Shown here: positions 46,323-59,006 of the stretch, one piece after another
Layout of the letters: each line of letters starts with the position of its first letter
How positions within the stretch are numbered: position 1 is the stretch's first letter
NCBI RefSeq assembly: GCF_035594125.1
Contig: NC_087197.1
Span: forward strand, 8,416,110 to 8,480,109
Origin: Scylla paramamosain
Taxonomy: Eukaryota > Arthropoda > Malacostraca > Decapoda > Portunidae
DNA length: 64,000 bases
Reading direction: 5' to 3'
Made by a program: the position numbers and the translations under genes
The notes under the pieces: model-generated
The model's input: the letters and a program-made list of their open reading frames with translations, nothing else
Databases searched by the model: none
What the model was told of the DNA's origin: nothing

Positions 46323-49300
46323 TTTGGAGGTTTTTAAATTTATAATGTACCAAAACAATAAAATATGCATAACACCTTTCCTGCAGAAATATAAAAACGT
46401 TAACAAAAACGAGCATTTTGGGCGATTTTTCAGCTTGTTATGTACAAAAGCGTCAAAATGCATATAAAGTACCCTATATAGGAAAACGAAAAGACATAAA
46501 AAGAAACCAGTATTATGATTTTTTTTTTTTTTTTTTAGCTTATTAGGTACCGAAACGATAAAACGCACAATTTGCCTTCTGTATGGAGAAAACGTGCTAT
46601 TTAAGTGTATTTAGCTTTGTTAGGTATCAAAACGCCAAAATGCATGCAAAGCACGCGATATGGGGAAAATAAACGACATTTCCAGAAACATGTCTTTTGA
46701 GATTTTATGAGTGTGTTAGGCACAAAAAGCTCTTAAAAAGCATGGAAAGTGTCGTAAATGGGAAAACATTAAGTGTTTTGAGGTACTTACATATCAAACC
46801 GCTAAAACGGTTGCAAAACACACTTTATGGAGAAACTCAACAGCTTTACCAAAAACATGCATTTTGAGAGATTTTGCGCCTGTTACGTACAAAAACGATA
46901 AAATACATGCAAATAACCCTAAAAGGGGAAAAGAAAACATTAAAAGAAACGTATATTTTAAGTGGTATTGAGCTTCATAGGTACCAGAACACTAAAACGT
47001 ATGAATAATACTCTATATGGAGAAACGGAACAAGATTAACCAACCCTTGTGTTTTAAGGCTTTTTTTCACGTTATTACGTACCGCAACGCGAAAATGCAT
47101 GCAAAGCATGGGGAAAGGAAACATTTCCAGAAACATGTCCTTTCACTGTTTATGAGCATGTTAGGTGCCAAGAAGCTAAAAACCAAGGAAAGCACCCTAT
47201 AAGAGAAAACAAAAGATTACAAAAACTTTTAATTTAAGCGCTTATGAGCTACTTACATACAAAAACACTTAAACGAATCCAAAACGCCGTGGAAAAACTG
47301 AATAACATTACCAAAAAAGCGTGTATTTTCAATGTTTTGAGCTTGTTACGCAAAAAAAAAAAAAGTAACCTAAGACATTATGAGAGCGTTTTTGAGCTTC
47401 TCAGGTACCAAAACGCGAAAATGCATAAATAATACTCTCTTTAGAGAAACACAACAATATTAGATACCAAAACGCTAAAAACCAACGAAAGCTCCCTATT
47501 TGGAAAAGCAAAACATTACCAAAAGCGTGTCTTTTGAGAGTTTTTACAGCTACTTACGTACCAAAACGCTAAAATGCATGCAAAGCACATTTTATGGAGA
47601 AACAGAATAACATTACCAGAAACGTGTATTTTGAGTTTTTTTTTCTTACGTATAAAAAAAAGCAAAAATGTATGCAAAGTATCCTAAATGGCGATACGAA
47701 AAGAAATAAAAAGACACTTCATTTATCAGTGTTTTTGAGATTCTTAGGTAGCAAAATGCACAAACGCATGTATAACATTATATATGAAGAAACAGAAGAA
47801 CATTACCGAAAACGTATATTTTGAGTGTTTTTTCACATTGTTACGTAACAAAAACGCCAAAATGCATGGAAATCACCCAATATCGATAAAATAAAGGACA
47901 TTACGAGAAAGATGCCATTAGTGTTTTTGAGCGTCTTAGGTACCAAACGCGAAAACTATTTAGTACCACTGTATATGGAGAAACAGAACATTACCAAAAA
48001 CGTTTATTTTGAGTGTTTTTCACAATTTTATGTACCAAAACGTCAAAATGACTCCAGAGCACCATCTATGGTGAGATGAAACGATATTTCCAGAAACATG
48101 TCTTTTGAGTGTCGATTATTGTTGTTAGGTACCAAAGTTATAAAAAGCATGAAAAGCTACCTATATGAAAGAACAAGTCAACCAAAAATTTATCTTTTGG
48201 GTATTTTCAGCTACTTACGTACCATAACGCTGATATGTATGCAAAACACCCTTTACGAGACTTTACGAGAAACCTGTGTTGTGAGTGATTTCAGCATGTT
48301 AGTCACGAAAACAATAAATAATATGGAAGTCATTTTATGTGGAATCCAAAACAAAATTACTGAAAACGTGTCTTTGTCGTGTTTTACGTAGAAAAACGCT
48401 CAAACGGATGCAAACCAACCAAAATGAAAAAATAGAATAACATTACCAAAAAGGTACATTTTGAGTGTTTTTGAGCTCTTTACTTACAAAAAACGCGAAA
48501 ATGGATGCAAATGGACATTACGAGAAATGTGTATAATGAGTGTTTTATAGATTCTCAAGAACCACAAGGCAAAAAACGCAAAAACTCGTATATATGGAGA
48601 TACCAAAATGCTGAAACTCCTGAATAACACTCTTAATTGAGAAACAGAACAACCTTACTAAATGCGTGTATTTTGAGTGTTTTTCACATTCTTAGTTACC
48701 AAAACCCCAAATTGCATGCGAAACTAGCTTTATGTGGGGAAAAAAGTGACATTACATGAATAGTATCTTTTCAGTGTTTTTGAGCGTGTTAAGCAATAAA
48801 GCACTAAAAAGGAGAGCAATCATATTATATGGGAATAAAACCAACTTTTACCAAGAACTTGCCTTTAAGTGTTTTTGAGCTAAAACGCATGCAAAACACC
48901 CCTTATGGAGAAACAGAATAACATTACCAAAAACATGTATTTTGAGTGTTTTTGATTATGTTACCTATAAAAACTCTAATTAAATACATGCAAAGAACCT
49001 TATGTTTGGGAAACGAAAGAACATTTCGAGAAACGTGTATTATGAGTGTTTTTATTTTTTTTTAAGTACCAAAAAGCTAAAACCCAAAAATAACATTCTT
49101 TAGAGAGAAATAAATAAATAAATAAAAAAATTGGATTTTTTTTTTGTTATTTATCTTCATAGGTACCGAGATGCCAAAATTGTGGCAAAATTCAGGAAAA
49201 TTATGTGAGAAAAGAATATTATGAAAAAAGTTAATTTTAGCTTTTTTTTCGGACTGTTATGTACCAAACCCTAAAGTGCATGCAAAGCCACCTATATTGG

Positions 49301-49323
49301 GAAATTAAACGACTTTACCAGAA
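46323..49323 (-). repeat. Satellite, reverse orientation
   Basis: Monomer landmarks read reversed (TTGAGCTTCTTAGGTACCAAAACG, GCATGCAAAG). 46323-48290 is diverged monomeric satellite. 48290-49323 is about one reversed unit of the 1.11 kb higher-order type, recognisable by the reversed anchor near 49256 (CGGACTGTTATGTACCAAAC). Confidence 0.85.
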
Positions 49324-50801
49324 AGCATTTTGCTACCTAAAAATCTCAAAAACACTGATAAATGAAGTGTCTTTTTATTTCATTTCGTATCGCCATTTAA
49401 GATACTTTGCATGTATTTTTGCTTTTTTTTTATAAGTAAGATAAAAAAAAAAACTCAAAATACACGTTTCTGGTAATGTTATTCTGTTTCTCCATAAAAT
49501 GTGCTTTGCATGCATTTTAGCGTTTTGGTACGTAAGTAGCTGTAAAAACTCTCAAAAGACACGCTTTTGGTAATGTTTTGCTTTTCCAAATAGGGAGCTT
49601 TTGTTGCTTTTTAGCGTGTTGGTATCTAATATTGTTGTGTTTCTCCAAAGAGAGTATTATTCATGCATTTTCGCGTTTTGGTACCTGAGAAGCTCAAAAA
49701 CGCTCTTAATATAAGTTTCTCATAATGCCGTTGGTTACTTTTTATGTTTTTTTTGGGGGGGGGTTAAGAAGCTCAAAACATTGAAAATAAACTTTTTTTT
49801 GGTAATGTTATTATTTAAAAAAAAAAAAAAAAGGCGTTTTGGATGCGTTTAAGTGTTTTTGTATGTAAGTAACTCATAAGCACTGAAATGAAAAGTTTTT
49901 GTAATCTTTTGTTTTCTCCTATAGGGTGCTTTCCTTGGTTTTTAGCTTCTTGGTACATAACACGCTCATAAACAGTGAAAGGACATGTTTCTGGAAATGT
50001 TTCCTTTCCCCATATAGTATGCTTTGCATGCATTTTCGCGTTGCGGTACCTAATAACGTGAAAAAAGCCTTAAAACACAAGTTTTGGTTAATCTTGCTTT
50101 GTTTCTCCATATAGAGTATTATTCATACGTTTTAGTGTTCTGGTACCTATGAAGCTCAATACTACTCAAAATACACGTTTCTTTTAATGTATTCTTTTCC
50201 CCTTTTAGGGTTATTTGGATGTATTTTATCGTTATTGTACGTAACAGGCGCAAAATTTCTCAAAATGCATGTTTTTGGTAAATCTGTTGAGTTTCTACAT
50301 AAAATGTGTTTTCCAACCGTTTTAGCAGTTTGGTACGTAAGTAGCTGAAAACAGTGTTTTCCCATTTACGGTACTTTCCATGCTTTTTAAGAGTTTTTTG
50401 TGCCTAACACACTCATAAACTCTCAAAAGATATGTTTCTGGAAATGTCGTTTATTTTGTCCATATCGGGTGCTTTGCATGCATTTTGGCGTTTTGATACC
50501 TACCAACACTAAATACACTTAAAATACACGTTTTCTCCATACAGAATGCAAATCATACGTTTTATTGTTTTGGTACCTAAAAAGCTAAAAAAAAAAAAAA
50601 AAAATCTCATACTACTGGTTTCTCTTAATGTCTTTTCGTTTTCTTATATAGGGTATTTTATATGCATTTTGACGCTCTTGTACATAACAAGTTCAAAAAT
50701 CGCTGAAAATGCTTGTTTTTGGTAATGTTTTATGTTTCTGCAGGAAGGGTGTTTTGCATGTTTTATCGTTCTGGTACATTATAAAATTAAAAACTTCCAA
50801 A
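46323..50801. repeat. Large imperfect palindrome in the satellite
   Basis: Left arm 46323-47760 and right arm 49324-50801 are reverse complements in the same order of private variants: TTCCTGCAGAAA against TTTCTGCAGGAA; reading frames encoding FQKHVLSLFMS occur on both arms (plus strand near 47120, minus strand near 50000); TTCTTAGGTAGCAAAATGC at 47741 against GCATTTTGCTACCTAAAAA at 49325. The arms are diverged with small indels. The loop is 47761-49323. Confidence 0.85.
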
Positions 50802-52245
50802 CACGTGAAAAGTCACTTTGTTGGTTATTTCTTTTTCCCTTCCAACATAGTGCTCTTTTCATACTTCTTAGTGTTTTGGTGTCTAACACGTAGAAACACT
50901 CTCAAAACATAGGTTTCTTGTAATGTCGTTTTGTGTCGTCTTTTAGAGGTCTTTGCATATATTTTTGCGTCTTGGTACCTAATAATATGAAAACCACTCA
51001 AAATATATATTTTCATTCGTGTTGTTTTGTTTCTCCATATAGAGTACTATTAAGGTGCCTTTGTGTTTGGTACCTAAAAAGCTGAAAAGCTCTCATAATA
51101 CACGTTTCTCGAAACGGAACTTTGCATACATTTCGGTGTTATTCTACTTACATACCTCAAAAACACTGAAAATATATATTTTTTTGTATTGTTATTTTGT
51201 TTCTCCATAAAGCGTGTTTTGCGTCTGTTCAAACGTTTTGATATAGAAGTAGCTCAAAAACACACAAAAAGAATACTATTTTTTTTTGTAATTTTGTTTT
51301 GTATTCCCATATAGGATGCTTTCCATTTTTATTTTTTAGAGTTTTAGTGCCTAACACGCTCATAAACACTCAAAATTCACGTTTCTGGAAATTTCGTTTC
51401 GTTTTTCGCATAGATTGCACTTTTCATGAATTTCGACGTTTTGGTACATAACATTGTGAAAACAAACAAAATACACGTTTTAATTAATGTTGCTCTGTTA
51501 CTCCATATAGAGTGGTATTCATGCATTTTCGTATTTTTAACCTAATAAGGTGTAAAACACTTATAATATACGTTTCTCGTAATGTCTTTTCGTTTCCCCA
51601 TATTGGGAACTTTACATGAATTTTGAAATTTTTTTACGTAATTAGCTTAAAACATTAAAAATACACGTTTTCTTCTTGCTCTGTAAAAGGTGTTTTGCAT
51701 GCGCCTTTGCGTTTTAGCATGTAAGTAGCTCAAAACAATAAAAAAACTTATTTGTAATGTTCTGTTTTCCCATGTTTTGTAGCATTTTGGTACCTAATAA
51801 GCTTACAAACACTGAAAAAACACGTTTCTAGAAGTGTCGTATTTTCCCTCATATATCATGGTTTTCATGCATTTTAGCGTTTTTGTTTCTCCATATAGAG
51901 TGCTATTCATTCGCTTCAGCGTTTTGGTACCTAATAATTTGAAAACACTCATAATGCACGTTTCTCGTAATGCACTTTCGTATCCATATATAGTGTACTT
52001 TGCATGCATTTTGGCCCTTTTGTACGTGACAGGCTTAAGAAATAAAATGAAATACTAGTTTCTGGTAAGGTTATTTGTTTTTTCCATGAAGGGATTTTTG
52101 CAAGCATTTTAGCGGTTTTGTACGTTAGTAGCTGAAAAATACTGAAAAATGTTGTTTTTGCTTTTCCAGTATAGGGAAGTTTTCATGCTTTTTACTGTTT
52201 TGTTGTTAACAAGTTCATATACACATATACTTGGAAATTATAAAA
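49324..52245 (+). repeat. Satellite, forward, diverged monomers
   Basis: About 2.9 kb of forward monomeric satellite with weak higher-order regularity. The first 1.48 kb are the right arm of the palindrome. Nothing else is recognised. Confidence 0.85.
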
Positions 52246-53527
52246 AAAAAAAACTGCCAAAAACGTGTCTTTTGAGTTTTTTTTCAGCTTCTTAAGTACC
52301 AAGAAGGTAAAATGCATGAAAAACACGCTTTATGGAAAAACAGAATAATATCACCAAAAACAAATCGTTTGAGAGTGTTTGAGCTTGTTAGGTAGAAAAA
52401 CGCCATAATGTATGGAAAGTATTCTATATGAAGAAAGAAAAAGACATTACGAGAAACGTGTATTATGAGTAAATTTGAGCTTCTTAGGTACCAAAATGTG
52501 AAAACGCATGAATAGCACTCTGTATGGATAAACATAACAACATTACCAAAAACGTGTATATTGAGTGTTTTTTCATATTGTTAGGTGCCAAAAAGCCAAA
52601 ATGTATGGAAGCCCACTAACTAACAAACAAAACTAAATTTAATGAAACGTGTCTTTTGAATGTTTATGAATCTGCTAGGTATCAGAATGCTAAAAAGCAT
52701 GGAAAGATCACCATATGGAAATAAAAAAAACATTATCAAAAACATGTCTTTTCAATCTTTTTGAGCTTCTTACGTACCAAAACGCTAATACGTTTGTAAA
52801 ACACTTTTTATGGAGAAACAGAATAAAATTGCCAAAAACAAGTATTTTATGTGTTTATGAGCTTGTTACGTAGGAAACGCAAAAATGCATGCAAAGTAAC
52901 CTTTATGAGGAAATGAAACGATGTTTCCAGAAACGTGTCTTTGGAGTGTTTAGACACTAAATCGATATAAAGCTTGGAAATCACTTGATTTGAACAACAA
53001 AACAACACTAAGGAAAACGTGTCTTTTAAGTGTTTTTGAGCTTATTACATACCAAAAACCTAAGGTACATGCAAAAAAAAAAAAAAAAAATCGTCATCGA
53101 GAAACATAATAACATTACCAAAAACTTGTAATTGGAGTGTATTTCTCATTGTTAAGTACACATGCAAAGCATGCGAAAGGAAACTAGTTTTCCAGAAAGG
53201 TGTCTTTTGAGTGTTTATCAGTGTTCTAGCTCCAAAACGATGAAAAGCATGGAAATCACACTGTAATGGAAAACAAAACATTAACAAAAATGTCTATTTT
53301 CAGTATTTTTGAGCAACTTAGGTATCAGAACGCTAAAACGCATGCAAAACACTCTTGATGGAGAAACAGAATAACATTACCAAAAACAATATTTTTTTTT
53401 TATTGTTTTTGAGGCTGTTACGTGAAAAACGTCATAATACATTCTATGTATTATTAAATGGAAAAAAAAATATTACAAGAAAGGTTTTTTTTTTTTTTAC
53501 TTCTTAGGTAACAAACCGCTAAAAGGC
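52246..53527 (-). repeat. Satellite, reverse orientation
   Basis: About 1.3 kb of reversed, diverged monomers between an A-run at 52243-52254 and a junction at CTAAAAGGCATCCATTTTCG near 53527. Confidence 0.85.
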
Positions 53528-54924
53528 ATCCATTTTCGCGTTTTTGTAAGTAAAAAGCTCAAAAATATTCAAAATATATCTTTTTGGTAATCTTATTCTA
53601 TTTCTTCACATTGGTTGGTTTGCATCCGTTTTAGCGTTTTTCTACGTAAAACACGGAAAAGACACGTTTTCAGTAATTTTGTTTTGGATTCTCATATAGA
53701 ACGACTTCCATATTATTTATTGTTTTGGTGACTAACATGCTGAAAAACACTAAAAACACAGGTTTCTAGTAAAGTCGTTTAATTTTCCCATATAGTTGGC
53801 TTTGCATGCACTTTAAGGTTTCGTACATAACAGTCCGAAAAAAAATAAAGCTAAAATTAACTTTTTTGATAATGTTCTTTTTTTCACATAATTTCCCTAA
53901 ATTTTGCAAAAATTTTGGCATCTCGGTACTTATGAAGAAGAATACCCCCCCAAAAAAAATCCTATTTTTCTATTTGATTTTCTTTCTTTATAAAGAGGTT
54001 TAACTTTTTTGGTACTTATGGAACTTAAAAACACTCATAATACACGTTTCTCGTAATGTCCTTTCGTTTCCCAGACATAGGGTTCTTTCCATGTATTTCA
54101 GCGTTTTTAGAGATAACATGATCAAAAAACGTTCAAAATACATGATTTTGGTAATGTTAATCTGTTTCTCCATAAAGGGTGTTTTGCATGCGTTTTAGCG
54201 ATTTCGTATATAATGAGCTCAAAAACATTTAAAGGCAAGTTCTTGGTAAAAGTTGGTTTTATTCCCATGTAATATGATTGCCCTCCTTTTTAGTGCTTTA
54301 TTGCCTAACACGCTCAAAAACACTCAAAAGACACTTCTCTGGTAATGTCATTTTTCGTCCCACATAAAGCTAGTTTCGCATGCATTTTGGGGTTTTGGTA
54401 ACTAAGAATGTAAAAAACACTCAAAATACACGCATTTAGTGAGGTTATTCTGTTTTTTAATTAAAAGTGTTATTCAGGAGTTTCAGCATTTTGGTATCTA
54501 AGAAACTTCTCCATATACACGAGTTTTTGTGTTTTTTGCCTTGTGGTTCTTGTGAAACTATAAAACACTCATTATACACGTTTCTCGTAATGTCTTTTTG
54601 TTTCCCAATATAGAGTGCTTTGCATCCATTTTCGTGTTTTTTTTTTTGTTGGTAACAAGCTCAATAACACTTAAAATATACCTTTTGGTAATGTTATTCT
54701 TTTTCTTCATATTGGTTGGTTTGCATCCGTTTTAGCGTTTTTCTACGTAAAACACTGAAAAGACACGTTTTCAGTAATTTTGTTTTGGATTCCCATATAG
54801 ATTGACTTCCATATTATTTATCGTTTTGGTGCCTAACATGCTGAAAAACACTCAAAAGACAGTTTTCTTGTCAAGTCGTTTAATTTCCTCATATAGGTGG
54901 CTTTGCATGCACTTTAGGGTTTGA
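53528..54924 (+). repeat. Satellite, forward, higher-order type
   Basis: Variant order matches the 1.11 kb higher-order repeat (TTGGTTGGTTTGCATCCG, TTTCAGTAATTTTG, the CATAACAGTCCG anchor near 53826, then the full series) up to CACTTTAGGGTTT, where the mini-LINE interrupts the next anchor. Confidence 0.85.
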
Positions 54925-55283
54925 TTTTTTTTTTTTTTTTTTTTTTTTTATATGTAGGAAGGATACTGGCCAAGGGCAACAAAAATCTAATAAAAAAAAT
55001 GCCCACTGAAATGCCAGTCCCTTAAAAGGGTCAAAGCAGTGGTCAAAAAATTTTTTGAGTGAAGGGTGTGTGTGTTATTAGGTGCTTGTAGTTTTGTGTG
55101 GAGGAAGAGAGTTGTCTTTAGAGGGCAGGCTGTGACTACCCCCTTGTGTTGTGAGACACAAAGGGAAACGTTCAGTGAGGTCACAGCTGGGTTTAATGAT
55201 AAGTTCACAGCACCCCCTGAACAGTGCTTTAGACCTCACTGGGAGTAATTATCGTTTCGGCAGGTGTCTACTGCCTCCTCCTC
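54925..55283 (-). mobile_element. Internally deleted mini-LINE (5' and 3' ends of the Jockey-like family)
   Basis: A 359-bp minus-strand element made only of the LINE family's two ends. The leader occupies 55283-55057 (it matches 13555-13325), and the last 100 bp of the 3' end occupy about 55050-54950 (matching 10196-10295), with a T-run at 54925-54949 as the poly(A) tail. The joint is at TCAAAAAATTTTTTGAGTG. All of the endonuclease and RT is missing, so it could only move by using enzymes from a full LINE. It splits the anchor monomer of a higher-order unit. Confidence 0.85.
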
Positions 55284-57149
55284 ATAACATAACAGTCCGA
55301 AAAAAAAGCTAAAATTAACTTTTTCGATAATGTTCTTTTATCCACCTAATTTCCCAGAATTTTAACAGAATTTTGGCGGCATCTCGGTACCTATGAACAT
55401 GAATAACAAAAAAAAAAATGCTATTTTTTTATTTATTTATTTATTTATTTATTATTATTTTTTTGGTTTCTTTATAAAGAGTGTTATTTGTGGGTTTTCG
55501 ATCTTTGGTACTTAGTAGCTTAAAAACACTTATAATACACGTTTCTCGTAATGCCCTTTCGTTTCCCAAACATAGGGTTCTTTGCATGTATTTAAGTGTT
55601 TTTATAGGTAACATGATCAAAGGCACTAGAAATATGTGTTTTGGTAATGTTATTCTGTTTCTCCATAAAGGGAGTTTTGCTTGCGTTTTAGCTCAAAAAC
55701 ACTTAAAGGCAAATTCTTGGTAAAAGTTGGATTTATTCCCATGTAATGTGATTACCGTGCTTTTTAGTGCTTTATTGCTTAACACGCTCAAAAACACTCA
55801 AAAGACACTTTTCTGGTAATGTCATTTTTTTCCCACATAAAGCTAGTTTCGCATGCAATTTGGGGTTCTGGTAACTAAGAATGTGAAAAACACTCAAAAT
55901 ACACCCATTCATGAGTTTCAGCATTTTGGTATCTAAGAAACTTTTGACTTGTGGTTCTTCTGAAACTATAAAACTCTAATTATACACGTTTCTCGTAATG
56001 TCCTTTTGTTTCCCAATATAGAGTGCTTTGCATCCATTTTCGCGTTTTTTATAGGTAACAGGCTCAAAAACACTCAGAATATACCTTTTTGGTAATGTTA
56101 TTCTATTTCTTGATATTGGTTTGTTTGCATCCGTTTTAGTTTTTTATTCTACGTAAAACACTGAAAAAACAAGTTTTTAGTAATGATGTTTTCGATTCCC
56201 ATATAGAGTGACTTCCATATTATTTATTGTTTTGATGCCTAACATGCTGAAAAACACTCAAACGACAGGTTTCTGGTAAAGTCGTTTAATTTCCCCATAT
56301 AGGTGGCTTTGCATGCAATTTAGGGTTTTTTACATAACAGTCCGAAATAAGCTAAAATAACTTTTTTGATAATGTTCTTTTTTCCACATAATTTCCCTGA
56401 ATTTTGCCAGAATTTTGGCATCTCGGTACCTATGAAGACTAACAAAAAAAAAAGACAATTACTTTTTTTTTTGTTTCTTTATAAAGAGTGTTGTTATTTG
56501 TGGGTTTTAGCTTTTTGGTACTTAAGGAACTTAATAACACTCATAATACACGTTTCTCGTAATGTCCTTTCGTTTCCTAAACATAGGGTTCTTTCCATGT
56601 ATTTAAGCGATTTTATAGGTAACATGATCAAAAATACTCAAAATACATGTTTTTTGGTAATGTTATTCAGTTCTCCATAAAGGATGTTTTGCATGCGTTT
56701 TAGCGTTTTGGTATGTAAGGAGGTCAAAAACACTTAAAGGCAAGTTCTTGGTTAAAGTTGGTTTTATTCCTATGTAATGTGATTCCCCTGCTTTCTAGTG
56801 CTTTATTGCCTAACACGTACAAAAACCCTTAAAAGACACCTTTCTGGAAATGCCTTTTTTTTCACATAAAGCTAGTTTCACTTGCAATTTGGGGTTTTGG
56901 TAACTAAGAATGTGAAAAACACTCAAAATACACGCATTTGGTAAGGTTGTTCTGTTTCTCATTTAAGAGTTTTATTCATGAGTTTTATTCAGCGTTTTGG
57001 TATCTAAGTATCTGAAAAAAAACACTCATAATGCACGTTTCTCGTGATGTCCCTTTTTTTTTTTTACTTATTTAGGGTGCTTTGCATGCATTTTGGCATT
57101 TTTTTTTTTACGTAATAGCTGAAAAACACTGAAAATACACGCTTTTGGT
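55284..57149 (+). repeat. Satellite, forward, higher-order type
   Basis: Continues from the interrupted anchor (CATAACAGTCCG at 55287) through one unit to the next anchor at about 56335, then into the variant that leads to the CR1-like insertion (GAAAATACACGCTTTTGGTAA), the same flank as at 1190-1216. Confidence 0.85.
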
Positions 57150-59006
57150 AATAAGAATATAAGAACATAAGAAATAAGTAAATATGCAAGAAGGCATCAG
57201 GCCTACACATGGCAGTACTTGTATGAAATATGCCTACCTATTCCCACCACATATCACCTCCATCCATAAATGTCTAATTTTCTCTTACAGTTCCCAAATG
57301 CCTCAGCACTAACAGCTTGATTACTACGTCCGTTCCAATCATCTACTATTTTATTTGAGAACCAATTCCTTCTTTTCTCCTTTTTGAACATCAAGTTTTC
57401 AGGCTTGAACCCATTTTTCTTGTTCTATCATGGTTACAGATTCTAAGAATTTTCCTTATGTTGCCCTTGTTATAACCCATATACCACTTAAAGACTTCTA
57501 TCAAGTCCACTCTTAACCTACGTCTCTCTAAAGAATGTAAATTTAACAGCTTGAATATCGCTTCGTAAGGAATACTCCTCATCCCCTGTATCCTTTTAGT
57601 CTTTCTCCTTTGTACTGATTCTAATAGACCTTTATCCTTCCTGTGATGTGGTGATGTGATGTGGTGACCAGAATTGGACAGCGTATTCTAGATGAAGTCT
57701 GACCAGCGCCAAATGTAACTTTAATATTACTTCGGGAGTTTTACTTTTAGCACTCCTGAAAATTAATCATAATACACTATTTGCTTTGTTTCTGGCCTCT
57801 TTGCATTGCTTTCTTAGACGGAGTTCAAGGCTAACTTTAAATCTCAAATCATTTTCTTACCCTGAACCTACCAGAACTTGGTTGTTCATTGTGTAACTAA
57901 TGTTTGGGTTTCTTCCACTTACGCTAAGTGCTTTCAATTTGTTGATATTAAACTGCATTTGCCATCTGTCTGTCCATTCGTTCATCCTATCCAAATCTGC
58001 CTGCAAGGCGATTGTATGCGATTCAGACCTAATTAATCTACATACTCTCGTGTCATCCGCAAATTTACTAACAACACTACTAATTCCACTATCCAAGTCA
58101 TTGACATATATTACAAAGAACATCGGCCCTAATACTAATAATCCCTTTATCACCCCACTAATTACTTGACCCCACTCGGATTTAGAGCTGTTTATTACAA
58201 CACTCTGTCGCCTGCCGCTTAGCCATGACCTTATCCAATCTAAACACCTCATCTCTCTCGTGCGCCCTAACCTTTCTCAGTAGCCTCTGATTGGGTACCT
58301 TGTCAAATGCTTTACTAAAGTCCTGATATAGGATGCCATAACTATCACCATTATCTGCCTCCACATTACCGATACCTCACATGACTAAAGTGATTTCCTA
58401 AGGACAGAAACTAACAGATTACTTATAACCTTTTTCCATTCCTTAAATACTGTGGAATATATTTCATCTGGTCCTGGTGACTTGAACTTTTCAGCTTATC
58501 TATCTCCTGTTCCACTATCTCTTTAGTTATAGTAATATCTGTCAGCTTCTCTTTCTCTTCTATTCTAAATATCTTCTCACTATTCGGCAAATCCTGCATG
58601 TTTTCCTGGGCAAAGACAGTTAAAAAATACTCGTTCACAATTTTACTAATCTCCTCTCAACAACTAAGCAGGTCCCATTCTGCTGTCTTTAAGGAAGTTT
58701 TGTTTCTCTATTCTTCGTCTTATATGTCTGATAAAATCCCTTGGGGTCCATCTTCGCTTGGCTGGCTACATTAAATGCTTAACTATTTTTAGCTTTCCTT
58801 GTTAAACTCCTGGCTTTTCAAATTCATTATATTATGGCCTTAAAACCACTTCCCCTGTCTTTAATCTCATATACACTTCTCTTTCGCCCTATGTAGTGTT
58901 TTATTATCAGTCATCCATTTAGGACCATTCTTCTGCGATCTTATTTTTCTGTAAGGGATGTTCCCTAACTGTCCTGAATGTAATTTATCAACGAAATATT
59001 TATTTC
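57150..59006 (-). mobile_element. CR1-like LINE, 5'-truncated, longest copy
   Basis: 1.86 kb minus-strand non-LTR element with an AAGAACATAAG-type octamer tail at the left end, a C-terminal domain, RT and the linker upstream of RT; the endonuclease is absent. It is flanked by the same satellite bases as the 635-bp remnants at 1217 and 5160 (left CACGCTTTTGGTAA, right CTTCTCCAAAAAGGGTG or CTTCTCCATAAAGGGTG). It is therefore the less deleted form of the same ancestral insertion, amplified with the satellite. Confidence 0.9.
57391..58638 (-). pseudogene. CR1-like reverse transcriptase, decayed
   Basis: Read on the minus strand: a linker (EKLTDITITKEIVEQEIDKL, 58638-58423); RT with GILYQDFSKAFDKVPNQRLL, then SWLSGRRQSVVINSSKSEWG and the catalytic FADD (VVSKFADDTRV, near 58060); and the C-terminal LLNLHSLERRRLRVDLIEVF (57582-57391). 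Where most elements have a PQG motif this copy has VIKGLLVLGP. Stops and frameshifts separate the parts. Assignment to the CR1/L2 group rests on the SSVVSKFADDT context, the HSLERRR region and the octamer tail. Confidence 0.85.
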
